Source: Niveispirillum sp. SYP-B3756
GTDB taxonomy: Bacteria > Pseudomonadota > Alphaproteobacteria > Azospirillales > Azospirillaceae
Direction: 5' to 3'
NCBI RefSeq assembly: GCF_009495745.1
Contig: NZ_WIDQ01000006.1
Coordinates: 248,001-312,000 of the forward strand
Length of the DNA stretch: 64,000 nt
This document shows positions 35,806-46,100 of this stretch, in pieces. Numbering within the stretch: position 1 is the first letter of the stretch; the number at the start of each line of letters is the position of its first letter. Below the pieces are notes generated by a model that searched no databases, was not told where the DNA came from, and saw only the letters and a list, made by a program, of their open reading frames with translations. Position numbers and translations under genes: made by a program.

Positions 35806-38013
35806 ATGAAGGTTCATCAAGCGTTCAAGGCGGCACTTGCGACCAGCCTGTGCCTGACGGCGTTCGCTGGCGGTGCCATGGCTCAGGTGAAGGGGGCCTG
35901 GCAGAACAATAAACTGTCACCCGACGAACGGGCCCGGCTGCTGGATGCTGAACTGACGCTGGATGAACGGATCGGCCTGCTGCATGGCCCGATGGCCTTA
36001 AGTTTCCCCGGTGGTCCGGCCATCCCGGAAGGGGCCATTCCCGGCGCCGGCTATATCGCCGGCGTGCCGCGCCTGGGTATTCCCGCCCTGACGGAAACCG
36101 ACGCCAGCCTGGGCGTCACCAACCCCGGCAATGCCCGCCCCGGCGATACGGCCACGGCCCTGCCATCGGGTCTGGCGCTGGCTTCCACCTTCAATCCCAA
36201 GCTGGCCTATGATGGCGGGGTGGCGATCGCCAAGGAGGCGGCATCCAAGGGCTTCAACGTGCTGCTGGCCGGCGGTGTCAATCTGGCGCGTGACCCGCGC
36301 AATGGCCGCAATTTCGAATATCTGGGGGAAGACCCGCTGCTGGCCGGCACGCTGGCCGGCGAAAGCATCCGGGGCATCGAATCCCAGAACATCATCTCCA
36401 CCGTCAAGCATTTCAGCCTGAACGGCCAGGAAACCAACCGCCATTGGGCCAATTCCATCATTGGTGAGGCGGCCCACCGCGAAAGCGACCTGTTGGCCTT
36501 CCAGATCGCCATCGAGCGCGGCCAGCCCGGCTCTGTCATGTGCGCCTATAATCTGGTGAATGGCGATTATTCCTGCGGCAATGATCATTTGCTGAACAAG
36601 GTGTTGAAGGGCGATTGGGGCTATAAGGGCTGGGTGATGTCGGATTGGGGTGCCGTACACGCCACCGATTTCGCCCTGAAGGGCCTGGACCAGCAGTCCG
36701 GCCAGCAGTTGGACCAGCAAATCTGGTTTGGCGAACCGCTGAAGCAGGCGGTCGCCGCCGGCACCGTGCCGGCTGAACGCCTGTCCGACATGTCACGCCG
36801 CATCCTGCGTTCCATGTTCGCCGCCGGCCTGTTCGACGGCAAGCCGGTCACCCCGACGGTGGACCTGAATGCCCATGCCGCCATTGCCAAGCAGGTGTCC
36901 GATGAAGGCATCGTGCTGCTGACCAACAATAAGGGCCTGCTGCCGCTGGCCGGCGGGGCCAAGAAGATCGCCGTCATCGGCGGCCATGCCGATGCCGGTG
37001 TGCTGTCCGGTGCCGGTTCGTCGCAGGTGACCAGCATTGGCGGCAATCCGGCCTCCATCCCCGTGGGTGGCGAAGGGATCATGGCCATGTGGATGAAACA
37101 GGTCTTCCACAATTCCTCGCCCTTGAAGGCGTTGAAGGAGCGGCTGCCGGAAGCCACCGTTACCTTCAATGACGGCCGTTATCCGGCGGCCGCTGCCGCC
37201 CTGGCCAAGCAGTCCGACATCGTCATCATTTTCGCCAACCAGTGGATGGCGGAAGGTGCCGATGCCTTCGACATCTCGCTGCCGCAGGGGCAGAATGAAC
37301 TGATTGAGGCGGTGACCACCGCCAATCCCAACAATATTGTCGTGCTGCAAACCGGTGGTCCGGTTGCCATGCCCTGGCTGGACAAGACGGGCGCGGTGCT
37401 GGCGGCCTGGTACAGCGGCCAGAAGGGTGGTGATTCCATTGCCGATGTCATCACCGGCAAGGTCAACCCCTCCGGCCGTCTGCCGGTGACCTTCCCTACC
37501 GGGCTGGACCAGTATCCGCGCCAGGATTTGCCCGGCTGGGGCCTGCCCAACAAGCAGCAGTTCGACGTCGTTTACGAGGAGGGTTCCGACGTGGGCTATC
37601 GTCGTTTCGCGGCGAAGGGGATGAAGCCGCTGTTCCCGTTCGGCCACGGCCTGTCCTACACCACCTTTGCCTATGACAAGCTGAAGGTGAAGGGCGGGGA
37701 GACGCTGGAGGTCAGCTTCCAGGTCACCAATACCGGTAAGCTGCAGGGCAAGGATGCTCCGCAGATTTATCTGGCGGGGGCCAATGGTCAGAAGCTGCAG
37801 CGCCTGATCGGGTTTGAGAAGATCGACCTGAAGCCGGGTGAACGCCGCACCGTCACCATCAAGGCCGATCCGCGTCTGCTGGCCCGTTTCGATGAAAAGG
37901 GCCGTCAGTGGCACATCGCCGGCGGTGACTATGATGTGGTGGTCGGCCCCTCGGCCAGCACCACGGTTCTGTCCGGCAAGGCCAAGGTTTCCGAACGCAC
38001 GCTGAAGCCCTGA
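35806..38013 (+). CDS. GH3 beta-glucosidase
   Basis: 735 residues with signal peptide (to AMAQVKG). GH3 barrel: GVPRLGIPALTETDASLG (~86-103), KHF at 201-203, and nucleophile Asp280 in WVMSDWGA; then the alpha/beta sandwich domain (SDEGIVLLTNNKGLLPL on) and a C-terminal fibronectin III-like domain with FPFGHGLSYTTF. Hydrolyses terminal beta-glucosyl residues in the periplasm. Preceded by CAGGAG. First enzyme after the receptor; likely works with the GH30 and second GH3 on imported oligosaccharides. Confidence 0.93.
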   Translation: MKVHQAFKAALATSLCLTAFAGGAMAQVKGAWQNNKLSPDERARLLDAELTLDERIGLLHGPMALSFPGGPAIPEGAIPGAGYIAGVPRLGIPALTETDASLGVTNPGNARPGDTATALPSGLALASTFNPKLAYDGGVAIAKEAASKGFNVLLAGGVNLARDPRNGRNFEYLGEDPLLAGTLAGESIRGIESQNIISTVKHFSLNGQETNRHWANSIIGEAAHRESDLLAFQIAIERGQPGSVMCAYNLVNGDYSCGNDHLLNKVLKGDWGYKGWVMSDWGAVHATDFALKGLDQQSGQQLDQQIWFGEPLKQAVAAGTVPAERLSDMSRRILRSMFAAGLFDGKPVTPTVDLNAHAAIAKQVSDEGIVLLTNNKGLLPLAGGAKKIAVIGGHADAGVLSGAGSSQVTSIGGNPASIPVGGEGIMAMWMKQVFHNSSPLKALKERLPEATVTFNDGRYPAAAAALAKQSDIVIIFANQWMAEGADAFDISLPQGQNELIEAVTTANPNNIVVLQTGGPVAMPWLDKTGAVLAAWYSGQKGGDSIADVITGKVNPSGRLPVTFPTGLDQYPRQDLPGWGLPNKQQFDVVYEEGSDVGYRRFAAKGMKPLFPFGHGLSYTTFAYDKLKVKGGETLEVSFQVTNTGKLQGKDAPQIYLAGANGQKLQRLIGFEKIDLKPGERRTVTIKADPRLLARFDEKGRQWHIAGGDYDVVVGPSASTTVLSGKAKVSERTLKP

Positions 38014-38093
38014 TCTCTTCATGATCCGCACCGGGCGGGGCCTGCCCCCGCCCGGCTTCCGGCAAGAAGAATGACAACGGAGGAGGTGCGCAG

Positions 38094-39599
38094 ATGGAAG
38101 AAAGCAGCGACGGCGTTGACCGCCGCGCCATCCTGTGCGGTCTGGGGCTTGCGGCCGTGGCGGCGGCGGCGGCCAACCCCGCCTTGGCGCAGGAACAGGC
38201 CCGCGCCGTGGATCATGGCCCCCCGGTCACGGGGGAAATGCCGGTCACCTGGATTGCCACCACCAAGGACAAGCCCTGGCAGGCAATGCCGGGCCGGTTG
38301 CCGCTGATCAATCTTACCTCCGTCACCGATCTGCATGTGATGGTGCAGCCGGATCAGCGTTTTCAGACCATTGAAGGCTTTGGTGGCTGCATCCATGAAC
38401 GCGGCTGGCAGGCCCTGTCTGCCCTGCCGACGACGGCGCGCGCTGAGGTGCTGGAGGAACTATTCACCCCTGGCAAAGGGGCCAATCTGCGCATCTGCCG
38501 CATCCCCATCGGTGCCAATGATTATGCGCTGGACTGGTACTCCCATAACGAGACTGCTGGCGATTTCGCCATGGAGAAATTCTCCATCGCCCGCGACCAT
38601 CGCCTGATCATTCCCTTCATCCGCGCGGCACGCCAGCGTTGCCCCGACCTGTCACTCTGGGCGTCGCCCTGGTCGCCACCGACCTGGATGAAGACCAACG
38701 GCCATTACGCCACCGCCAAACCGCGCCTGGGCCTGCCTGACAATGGCATCCGCGATGATCAGGTGCGGGAGGAGGGGCAGGATACTTTCATCCAGGAGGA
38801 GCGCTATTTCCGCGCCTACGCGCTGTATTTCCGGCGTTTCGTCGATGAATACCGCAAGCTGGGCCTGCCCATCGGCATGGTGATGTCGCAGAACGAGTTC
38901 AATTCCGCCCAGATATTTCCAAGCTGTACCTGGACACCGATCGGGCTGGCTCGTTTCATTCCGCATCTGGCGGAATCCCTGAAGGGCAGTGGTACCGATA
39001 TCTTCTTTGGTACGCTGGAACGCGCTGATGCCAGCCTGTTTGAGAAGGTCTATGCCGACCCCAAGGTGGGGCCGCATATCAAGGGGGTGGGCGCGCAATG
39101 GGCGGGGCGGGGGGCCATCCCCTTCATCCACCACACCCATCCGGAACTGAAGATTTACCAATCCGAACAGGAATGCGGCAATGGCCTCAATGATTGGCGC
39201 TTCGCCCGCTTCACCTGGCAGATGATGAAGGATTTCCTGCGTGCCGGTGCCAGCGTTTACGATTACTGGAACATCGCCGCCGACCGGAATGGTGTCAGTA
39301 GCTGGGGCTGGCCGCAGAATTCCATGATCAGTGTGGACGCGGCGGGCAAGCACCGCTTCAACCCGGATTACCACGTCTTCAAACATCTCAGCCATTTTGT
39401 ACAGCCGGGGGCGAAGCGGATCGGCACCGTTTCTTATGCGGGCTATGAAAACCTGCTGGCCTTCCGCAACCCGGATGGAAGTACCGTCATTGTTGCCCAG
39501 AACGATATGGCAGAACCGATGCCCTTGCACCTGACCTTGGGCGCGAAGACACTGCGTGCGCTGCTGCCGGCGGACAGTTTCAACAGTTTCGTGATTTAA
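38094..39599 (+). CDS. GH30-family glycosidase
   Basis: 501 residues with a Tat-type leader (DRRAILCGLGLAAVA at 9-23). GH30 features: TIEGFGGCIHERGWQAL (92-108), WASPWSPPTWMKTNG (189-203), acid/base Glu268 in MSQNEFN and nucleophile Glu358 in IYQSEQECG, with a C-terminal beta domain. Relatives are glucosylceramidase-like enzymes and beta-1,6-glucanases. The residue after the acid/base glutamate is Phe where most members have Pro. Lies between two GH3 genes in the same direction, suggesting breakdown of beta-1,6-linked glucan or gentio-oligomers. Confidence 0.88.
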   Translation: MEESSDGVDRRAILCGLGLAAVAAAAANPALAQEQARAVDHGPPVTGEMPVTWIATTKDKPWQAMPGRLPLINLTSVTDLHVMVQPDQRFQTIEGFGGCIHERGWQALSALPTTARAEVLEELFTPGKGANLRICRIPIGANDYALDWYSHNETAGDFAMEKFSIARDHRLIIPFIRAARQRCPDLSLWASPWSPPTWMKTNGHYATAKPRLGLPDNGIRDDQVREEGQDTFIQEERYFRAYALYFRRFVDEYRKLGLPIGMVMSQNEFNSAQIFPSCTWTPIGLARFIPHLAESLKGSGTDIFFGTLERADASLFEKVYADPKVGPHIKGVGAQWAGRGAIPFIHHTHPELKIYQSEQECGNGLNDWRFARFTWQMMKDFLRAGASVYDYWNIAADRNGVSSWGWPQNSMISVDAAGKHRFNPDYHVFKHLSHFVQPGAKRIGTVSYAGYENLLAFRNPDGSTVIVAQNDMAEPMPLHLTLGAKTLRALLPADSFNSFVI

Positions 39600-39620
39600 C
39601 CGGCAGCAGGGAGGAAAAAA

Positions 39621-41582
39621 ATGCATAAGCAATTCAAACAATTGCTGCTTCTGGCCACTTTGCCGTTCGCAGCCCTGACCGCCTTTGCCGCCGCGCAGCA
39701 GCCGGCCTTGCCGGCCGATGGGGCGCAGGTGAGCGTCGATGGTCTGCGTTTCCGCGACCTGGACCGCGACGGCAAACTGTCACCCTATGAGGATTGGCGC
39801 CTGTCACCGCAGGCCCGCGCCGCCGATCTGGTGGCGCGGATGACGCTGGAAGAAAAGGCCGGGGCCGCGGTGCATGGCACGGCCCCGGTGCAGGGCGGGC
39901 CGCTGTCGCCTGGCCCCGCTTATGACATGCCGGCGGCGGAAGCCATCATCCGCGACCAGCATGTCAACAGCCTGATCACCCGCATGGCCATCGCCCCCGC
40001 CGATTTCGCGGCGGAAAATAACCGCCTGCAGATGATCGCGGCCGGCACCCGCTTGGGTATTCCGCTGACCATCAGCACCGACCCGCGCAACCATTTTCAG
40101 GTGGTGGGTGGGGCGAGTGTAAAGGCGAGCGGTTTTTCCCAATGGCCGGAAACCTTGGGCTTTGGCGCGCTGGATGATCCAGCACTGACCCGGCATTTCG
40201 CTGATCGCATCCGGGCGGAATATCGCGCCGTCGGTATCCATATGGCCCTGTCACCGCAGGCTGATCTGGCCACCGAACCGCGCTGGTCGCGCATCAACGG
40301 TACGTTCGGCGAAGACCCGGCCCGCGTCGGCGCTCAGGTGAAAGCCTATGTGCAGGGGATGCAGGGGGGTGATAAGGGCCTGGCCCCCGGTGGTGTCACC
40401 ACCGTGGTGAAACATTGGGTAGGCTATGGCGCCCAGATCGACGGGTTCGACGGGCATAATTATTATGGCCGCTTCACCGATTTCACCAAGGGCGGCTTTG
40501 ACCGCCATGTCGCCGCCTTCCTGGGCGCGTTTGAGGCGGGTGTGACCGGGGTGATGCCCACCTACACCATCCAGAAGGGCCTGAGCCTGGATGGCAAACC
40601 GGTGGAAGCCGTCAGCGGCGGCTATAACAAGCAGATGCTGACCGATCTGCTGCGCGGCACGCACAAATTCAAGGGCCTGATCCTGTCGGACTGGGCCATC
40701 ACCAATGACTGCAATGAAAGCTGTCGCACCGGCAACCCGCCGCAGCAGCCCAAGGATATTGCCACCCCCTGGGGGGTGGAGGATCTGACCCAGCCGCAGC
40801 GCTATGCCAAGGGCATGTTGGCGGGGATTGACCAGTTCGGTGGCGTCAATGATGGTCTGCCGCTGCTGGCGGCGGTCAAACAGGGGCTGCTGCCGGAAAG
40901 CCGGCTGAATGCGGCGGTCGCCACCATCATGGAACTGAAGTTCGAACAGGGCCTGTTCGAAAATCCCTTCGTCGATCCGGCTGCCGCCCCTGGGATCATC
41001 GGCCGGGCCGATGTGCTGGCGGAGGGGCGTCAGGTGCAGGCCAAGGCGCTGGTGATGCTGGAAAACCGCCTGGGCCCGGCCCCCTTGCCGGCGGGCGGGG
41101 GCAAGCGCCTGTTCATCCATGGCGTGGATGAGGCAGCGGCCAAGGCCGCCGGCTTCACCATCGTGGCCAGCCCGGATCAGGCGGATATCGCCCTGATCCG
41201 TCTGAAAACCCCGTTCCAGACCCTGCATCCCAATCACTTCTTCGGGCGGATGCAGCATGAAGGCGACATTGATTTCAAAGAAGGTGATGCCGGGCTGGCC
41301 CTGGTGCGCCAGGCGGCGGCCAAGGTGCCGGTGATCGTCACGGTTTACATGGACCGTCCCGCCATCCTGACCAATATCAAGCCGCACGCCGCCACCTTGA
41401 TTGCCGAGTTCGGGGCCACCGATGCGGCCCTGTTCGATGCGCTGACCGGCAAGGTGGCGCCGCAGGGCCGCTTGCCGTTTGAATTGCCGTCCAACATGCA
41501 GTCGGTGGCCAAACAGTCGCCAGCCCTGCCTGCCGATAGCGGTGATCCGCTTTACAAAATCGGTTTCCGTCACGGTTCCTGA
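39621..41582 (+). CDS. GH3 glycosidase 2 with EF-hand-like N-terminus
   Basis: 653 residues, signal peptide to AFAAAQQ. An EF-hand-like loop DLDRDGKLSPYEDW at 46-59 precedes the GH3 barrel; RLGIPLTISTDPRNH (144-158), KHW at 264-266 and nucleophile Asp357 in LILSDWA. Lacks the fibronectin III-like end of the first GH3. This type is annotated as exo-beta-1,4 or 1,3-glucosidase. AGGGAGGA ahead of the start and only 21 bases after the GH30 stop. Confidence 0.9.
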   Translation: MHKQFKQLLLLATLPFAALTAFAAAQQPALPADGAQVSVDGLRFRDLDRDGKLSPYEDWRLSPQARAADLVARMTLEEKAGAAVHGTAPVQGGPLSPGPAYDMPAAEAIIRDQHVNSLITRMAIAPADFAAENNRLQMIAAGTRLGIPLTISTDPRNHFQVVGGASVKASGFSQWPETLGFGALDDPALTRHFADRIRAEYRAVGIHMALSPQADLATEPRWSRINGTFGEDPARVGAQVKAYVQGMQGGDKGLAPGGVTTVVKHWVGYGAQIDGFDGHNYYGRFTDFTKGGFDRHVAAFLGAFEAGVTGVMPTYTIQKGLSLDGKPVEAVSGGYNKQMLTDLLRGTHKFKGLILSDWAITNDCNESCRTGNPPQQPKDIATPWGVEDLTQPQRYAKGMLAGIDQFGGVNDGLPLLAAVKQGLLPESRLNAAVATIMELKFEQGLFENPFVDPAAAPGIIGRADVLAEGRQVQAKALVMLENRLGPAPLPAGGGKRLFIHGVDEAAAKAAGFTIVASPDQADIALIRLKTPFQTLHPNHFFGRMQHEGDIDFKEGDAGLALVRQAAAKVPVIVTVYMDRPAILTNIKPHAATLIAEFGATDAALFDALTGKVAPQGRLPFELPSNMQSVAKQSPALPADSGDPLYKIGFRHGS

Positions 41583-41599
41583 AGCCTGGAGTTCTGCTG

Positions 41600-43138
41600 A
41601 TGCTACGTCGATTGATTGCCGCCGCCATTGCCCTGCCTTTGCTGGCCAGTACGGCGCTGGCCGCTGCCCCGCAGGTGAAAGTCTCGTCCGGTACGCTAGA
41701 AGGGGTGGAACAGGGCAAGGTGCGGGCCTTCAAGGGTATTCCCTTCGCGGCCCCGCCGCTGGGCGATCTGCGTTGGCGGGCCCCGGCCCCGGTCGCCCCC
41801 TGGCAGGGGGTGCGACCGGCCAAGGAATACGGCAATGATTGCCAGCAGGTGCCGTTCCCCGGCGATGCCGCCCCGCTGGGCGGCCCGGTGGGGGAGGATT
41901 GTCTCTATCTGAACGTCTGGGCACCGGCCAATGCCAAGCCGGGGGCCAAGCTGCCGGTGATGTTCTGGATTTATGGCGGCGGTTTCGTCAATGGCGGCAC
42001 CTCGCCCGGTGTTTATGATGGCAGCGCCTTTGCCGAAAGCGGCGTCATTCTGGTCAGCGCCAATTACCGGATCGGCCGTCTGGGCTTCTTCGCCCATCCG
42101 GCCTTGACGGCGGAGGCGGGGGGCAAGCCGACGGGCAATTTCGGCTATATGGATCAGGTAGCGGCCCTGGAATGGGTGAAGCGCAATGTCGCCGCCTTCG
42201 GGGGCGATCCGGCCAACGTCACCATTTTCGGGGAATCGGCCGGCGGCCGGTCGGTAAATGTGCTGCAGGCGCTGGAGCCGGCCAAGGGCCTGTTTGCCAA
42301 GACCATCGCCATGTCTGGTGGGGGCCGCCCCGGCGGCCTGATGAGCATGTTGGATTTAGGTGCGGCGGAAAAGGTCGGGCTTGCCTTTGCCCAATCCGTC
42401 GGGGTGACGGATGAAGGCCCGACCGGCTTGAAGGCCCTGCGTGCCCTGCCGGCGGACAAGGTGGCCGATGCCAGCATGGCGTCTCTCTTCACCGCCGGTC
42501 CGCGCACCATGACCGGCCCCATTGTTGATGGCAAGCTGGTGACGCGCGACCCGGCCCTGATCCTGGCCGAAGGCGGCGGGTCCGCCAAGGTGCCGGTGAT
42601 GGTGGGGGCCACCGGCATGGATGGTTTCCCTATGGGCAAGGATGTGGCGCCGGTGCTGGCCAGCTTCGGCCCACTGGCGGAGCAGGCCAAGAGCCTGTAT
42701 GCCGCCCCCAATGACACGATGGTGATCTGGAAGATCATGGGCGATCGCGGCTTTATTGAGCCGGCCCGCTATGTCGCCCGCGCCGCTGTGGCTCGGGGCG
42801 TACCGACCTTTGCCTATCGCTTCTCCTATGTCGCTGATTCCATCCGGGAGAAGACGCCGGGTGCCATGCACGCCAGCGAAATCCCCTATTTCTTCCGCAC
42901 CATCAATGTGCGCTATCCGGGTCAGGTGACGCCGGCGGACGAGGCCACGTCCAAGGCGGCGCATGAATATTTCGTCTCATTCGCGCGCGATGGCGTGCCC
43001 TCGGCCAAGGGTGGCCCCGCCTGGGGCCCCTATGATCCCAAGGCTGACAAGATCCTGAATTTCACCCAGGAAGGCCCGCGCTTTGTCGATGATCCCTACC
43101 GTGCCCGTCTGGATCTGGTGGAAAAGACGGCGCAATAG
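41600..43138 (+). CDS. Type B carboxylesterase 2
   Basis: 512 residues with signal peptide (to ALAAAPQ). GEDCLYLNVWAP (98-109), oxyanion YGGGFV (125-130), FGESAGG with nucleophile Ser213, and the late HASEIPYFF segment carrying the catalytic histidine. 17 bases after the GH3 stop, so part of the same operon. The sal locus of A. irakense is also accompanied by an aryl-esterase gene; a role in removing acyl or aryl ester groups from glucosides fits. Confidence 0.88.
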   Translation: MLRRLIAAAIALPLLASTALAAAPQVKVSSGTLEGVEQGKVRAFKGIPFAAPPLGDLRWRAPAPVAPWQGVRPAKEYGNDCQQVPFPGDAAPLGGPVGEDCLYLNVWAPANAKPGAKLPVMFWIYGGGFVNGGTSPGVYDGSAFAESGVILVSANYRIGRLGFFAHPALTAEAGGKPTGNFGYMDQVAALEWVKRNVAAFGGDPANVTIFGESAGGRSVNVLQALEPAKGLFAKTIAMSGGGRPGGLMSMLDLGAAEKVGLAFAQSVGVTDEGPTGLKALRALPADKVADASMASLFTAGPRTMTGPIVDGKLVTRDPALILAEGGGSAKVPVMVGATGMDGFPMGKDVAPVLASFGPLAEQAKSLYAAPNDTMVIWKIMGDRGFIEPARYVARAAVARGVPTFAYRFSYVADSIREKTPGAMHASEIPYFFRTINVRYPGQVTPADEATSKAAHEYFVSFARDGVPSAKGGPAWGPYDPKADKILNFTQEGPRFVDDPYRARLDLVEKTAQ

Positions 43139-43150
43139 GGTTGGTATGCA

Positions 43151-43177
43151 GCGGCCGGCGCTTACAACGCCGGCCGC
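43151..43177. terminator. Strong hairpin between convergent genes
   Basis: gcggccggcg (43151-43160)/cgccggccgc (43168-43177), 10-bp stem and 7-base loop, no long T-run; between the esterase and the minus-strand peptidase. Confidence 0.5.
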
Positions 43178-43184
43178 GTTCCGG

Positions 43185-46100
43185 TTACGGCTTGACCGGA
43201 TAGGGCTGGGGGCCGCCCAGATCACCGGGATGGCCCTTGATGCGCGACAGCACATTCTGCACCGCGGTGACCAGTTGCGCATCCGGTTCGCCCCGCAGGG
43301 CGGGCTGGTCGAAATCCACCTCGATATCCGGGGTGACGCCTTCGCCTTCCACAATCCATTCGCCCTTGGGGCCTGCCAGGGCATATTGCGGCACGGTCAC
43401 GCTGCCGCCATCCAGCAAGGGCCCCAGATCGCCGATGCCGATCACCCCGCCCCAGGTGCGTTTGCCGATCAGCGGCCCGCGCCCGGTCTGCTTGAAGGTC
43501 CAGGCCATGGTGTCGCCATCAGACATGGTGGTCTCGCTGACCAGCATGGCCATTTCCCCGGTGAAGACCTGCGTATAGCCGCCCCAGGGATAGGTTTGCG
43601 GCTGTTGCACGCCGCGTACGAAGCCGCGCGTGAAGGCCGGCCGCAACAGCCGCTCCAGAATCATGCGGGAGACATTGCCGCCGGTATTGCCCCGGATATC
43701 GATGATGATCCCGTCCTTGCGCAACTGGCCATACCAGTCTTTGACGAATTCCGTCAGGCCGTTGCTGGTCATGTCGCTGATATGGACATAGCCGACGCGG
43801 CCGCCGGACAATTTCTCCACCAGCCGTTGGGCCGCCAGCCGCTCCTCATGGCGCAGCAGGGGGGCCTCGCTGCGCAGGGTGCGGACCAGCAGCCGGCGTT
43901 CCACATTGCGGGACTGGCCCAGCGCCAGTTCCACCACCTGTCCCGCCTTGCCGGCCAGGGCCTGATAGGGATGGGTGCTGGCATCCAGGGGCACGCCATC
44001 AATGGCCAGCAGGAATTCCCCCATCCGGACCTTGCTGCCCAGCGCGTTCAACGGCGAGCGGTAGAGCGGATCGGCCCTGTCCCCTTCAAAAACTTTGGTG
44101 ATCCGCCACAGCCCGGCCGCCTTGTCGAAGGTGAATCGGGCGCCCAGCAGGCCGGTATCGGGCCGTTTGGGCAGATCCTGATCCCCGCCATTGGCATAGG
44201 CATGGCTGACATTCAGGTCGCCGATCATCTGGCCCAGGATGTAATTCAGGTCAGCCCGGTTGCCCAGGGCCGGCAGCATAGCCCGGTAATGATCGCCGAT
44301 GGCCTTCCAGTCATGGCCATGCATTCCGGGATCATAGAAATAATCCCGGTAAAGCCGCCACGCCTCGTTGAACACGGCGGCCCATTCCTGCGGCGGGTCG
44401 ATGCGCAGGTTGATGCGCTCCAGCTCCAGGCGCTTGGGCTCCCCCGCCAGCCCGCCGGGGCTGATGGGGGCGACGCGCAGATCGGCCTTGCCCTGCCGCA
44501 GCAGGATGGTTTGCCGATGCCGGTCCAACTCATACCCCATCAGGTCGCCGGTGATCTTGTTGGGCTTCTCCTTGCCCAGCGGCAGGGCGAACAGCGTTCC
44601 CTGGCTCGGCCCCTCCCGCCCGAAGCTGGCGGGATCGCTGATACGGTACAGCAGGCTGTTGCCGGGGCCGAAATTCAGATCGCTGTAATTATCCTTGCCG
44701 ATCGGTACCGGGATCAGCCGGTCGGCCAGCCCGTCCATATCCACCGGCGGCGGGCTCTCCGGCGCCTTGTCCTTGCCCTTGTCCGGTTCGGTGCCAGCGG
44801 GGCTGCCATTGGGGAAGGGGTTGGGTGTGTCCTTTTGCAGGGCCAGCAGATAAAGCCGTGTCTGCCGGGTGGCGGCAAAGTTCCACTCTGTCTCGCTGAT
44901 CTGCAGGTTCACATCGCGCACGGACAGGAAGGCCAGATAGCGCCCATCCGGCGACCAAACCGGTTCCCCACTGTCATAGGCGGGGTCGGTGGCGGTGACG
45001 GCCTGGCCATTGCGCGAATCCCAGATGCGCAGGGTGCGCATATCGTTGGGCTGTAACTCGGCATAGGCGAGATAGCGCCCATCGGGCGACCATTCATATT
45101 GGCGCAGATCCCAGGATTTGCTGCTGCCCACCTGCCGGCGTTCGCCATTGGTCATGTCGATGCTGAACAGGGTGCCTTCACGATCCAGCACGGCCACATG
45201 CGCGCCATCGGGCGACCAGACGGGGCGGTAATAACGGGTCTGGCTGTTCTTCGTCACCTGCCGGGGGGTGCCGCCGCCGGCGGGCACCACCCAGATTTCC
45301 TCATCCCCGCTGGCGTCGGAGAAATAGGCGATGCGCCCGCCATCGGGCGACCAGGCGGCATCGCGGTCATGCGCGCCGGGGCTGTGGGTCAGGTTGACCA
45401 CGGCCCCCTGCTGGTCGGACTGCATGATGAAAATATCGCCACGGCTGATGATCGCCACATGCTGCCCGTCAGGGGACAGGGCGCTCCATTCCAGCGTTTC
45501 TGTCCCCCCGACCAGACGCGGCATCCGGTCGACATCGGTGGCCGGAACGTCAATATCCAGCGGCCGGACCTTGCCGGTTTTTGCTTCGTAAAGCCTGAGG
45601 CCGGCGCCGAACTGCATCACCACATCACCCGCCGCGTCGGCACTGGCGAAGTCGGCCCCATCCTCGGTGAAATCGGTCAGCTTACGGGGATTGGCCCCGT
45701 CTGCGCCGGCCTGATACAGGTTCATGTGCCCGTCCTGGTCGGACAGGTAATAGATGCCCTTGTCGGTCCACATCGGGTCACGCTCGGTACGCGGCGTGTT
45801 GGTGATGTTGGTCAGCGTCAGGTTCTGCAGATCGGCGATATAGAGATCAGGTGCCCAACCGCCCTGATAACGCTTCCAGGTGCGAAAATCGCGGAACAGC
45901 GGGGAGAAGAGCAGCTTCTTCCCATCGGGGGAGAAGGCACCGCTGCCGCTGCGGGCCATGGGCAGGGTTTCTACCGTGCCATTATCCACCGAAACGGTAT
46001 AGAGCCGGGAATCGGTCGCCTGCGGTACATCCTGGAAGGAGCGGAACAGCACGGCCGACCCGTCCGGCTTCCAGCCCGTCACCTGATTATCGCTGCCTGA

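Noticed and set aside
43083-45056. Open frame of 657 codons on the plus strand
   Set aside because: Antisense to the tricorn-like peptidase; no recognisable domain.
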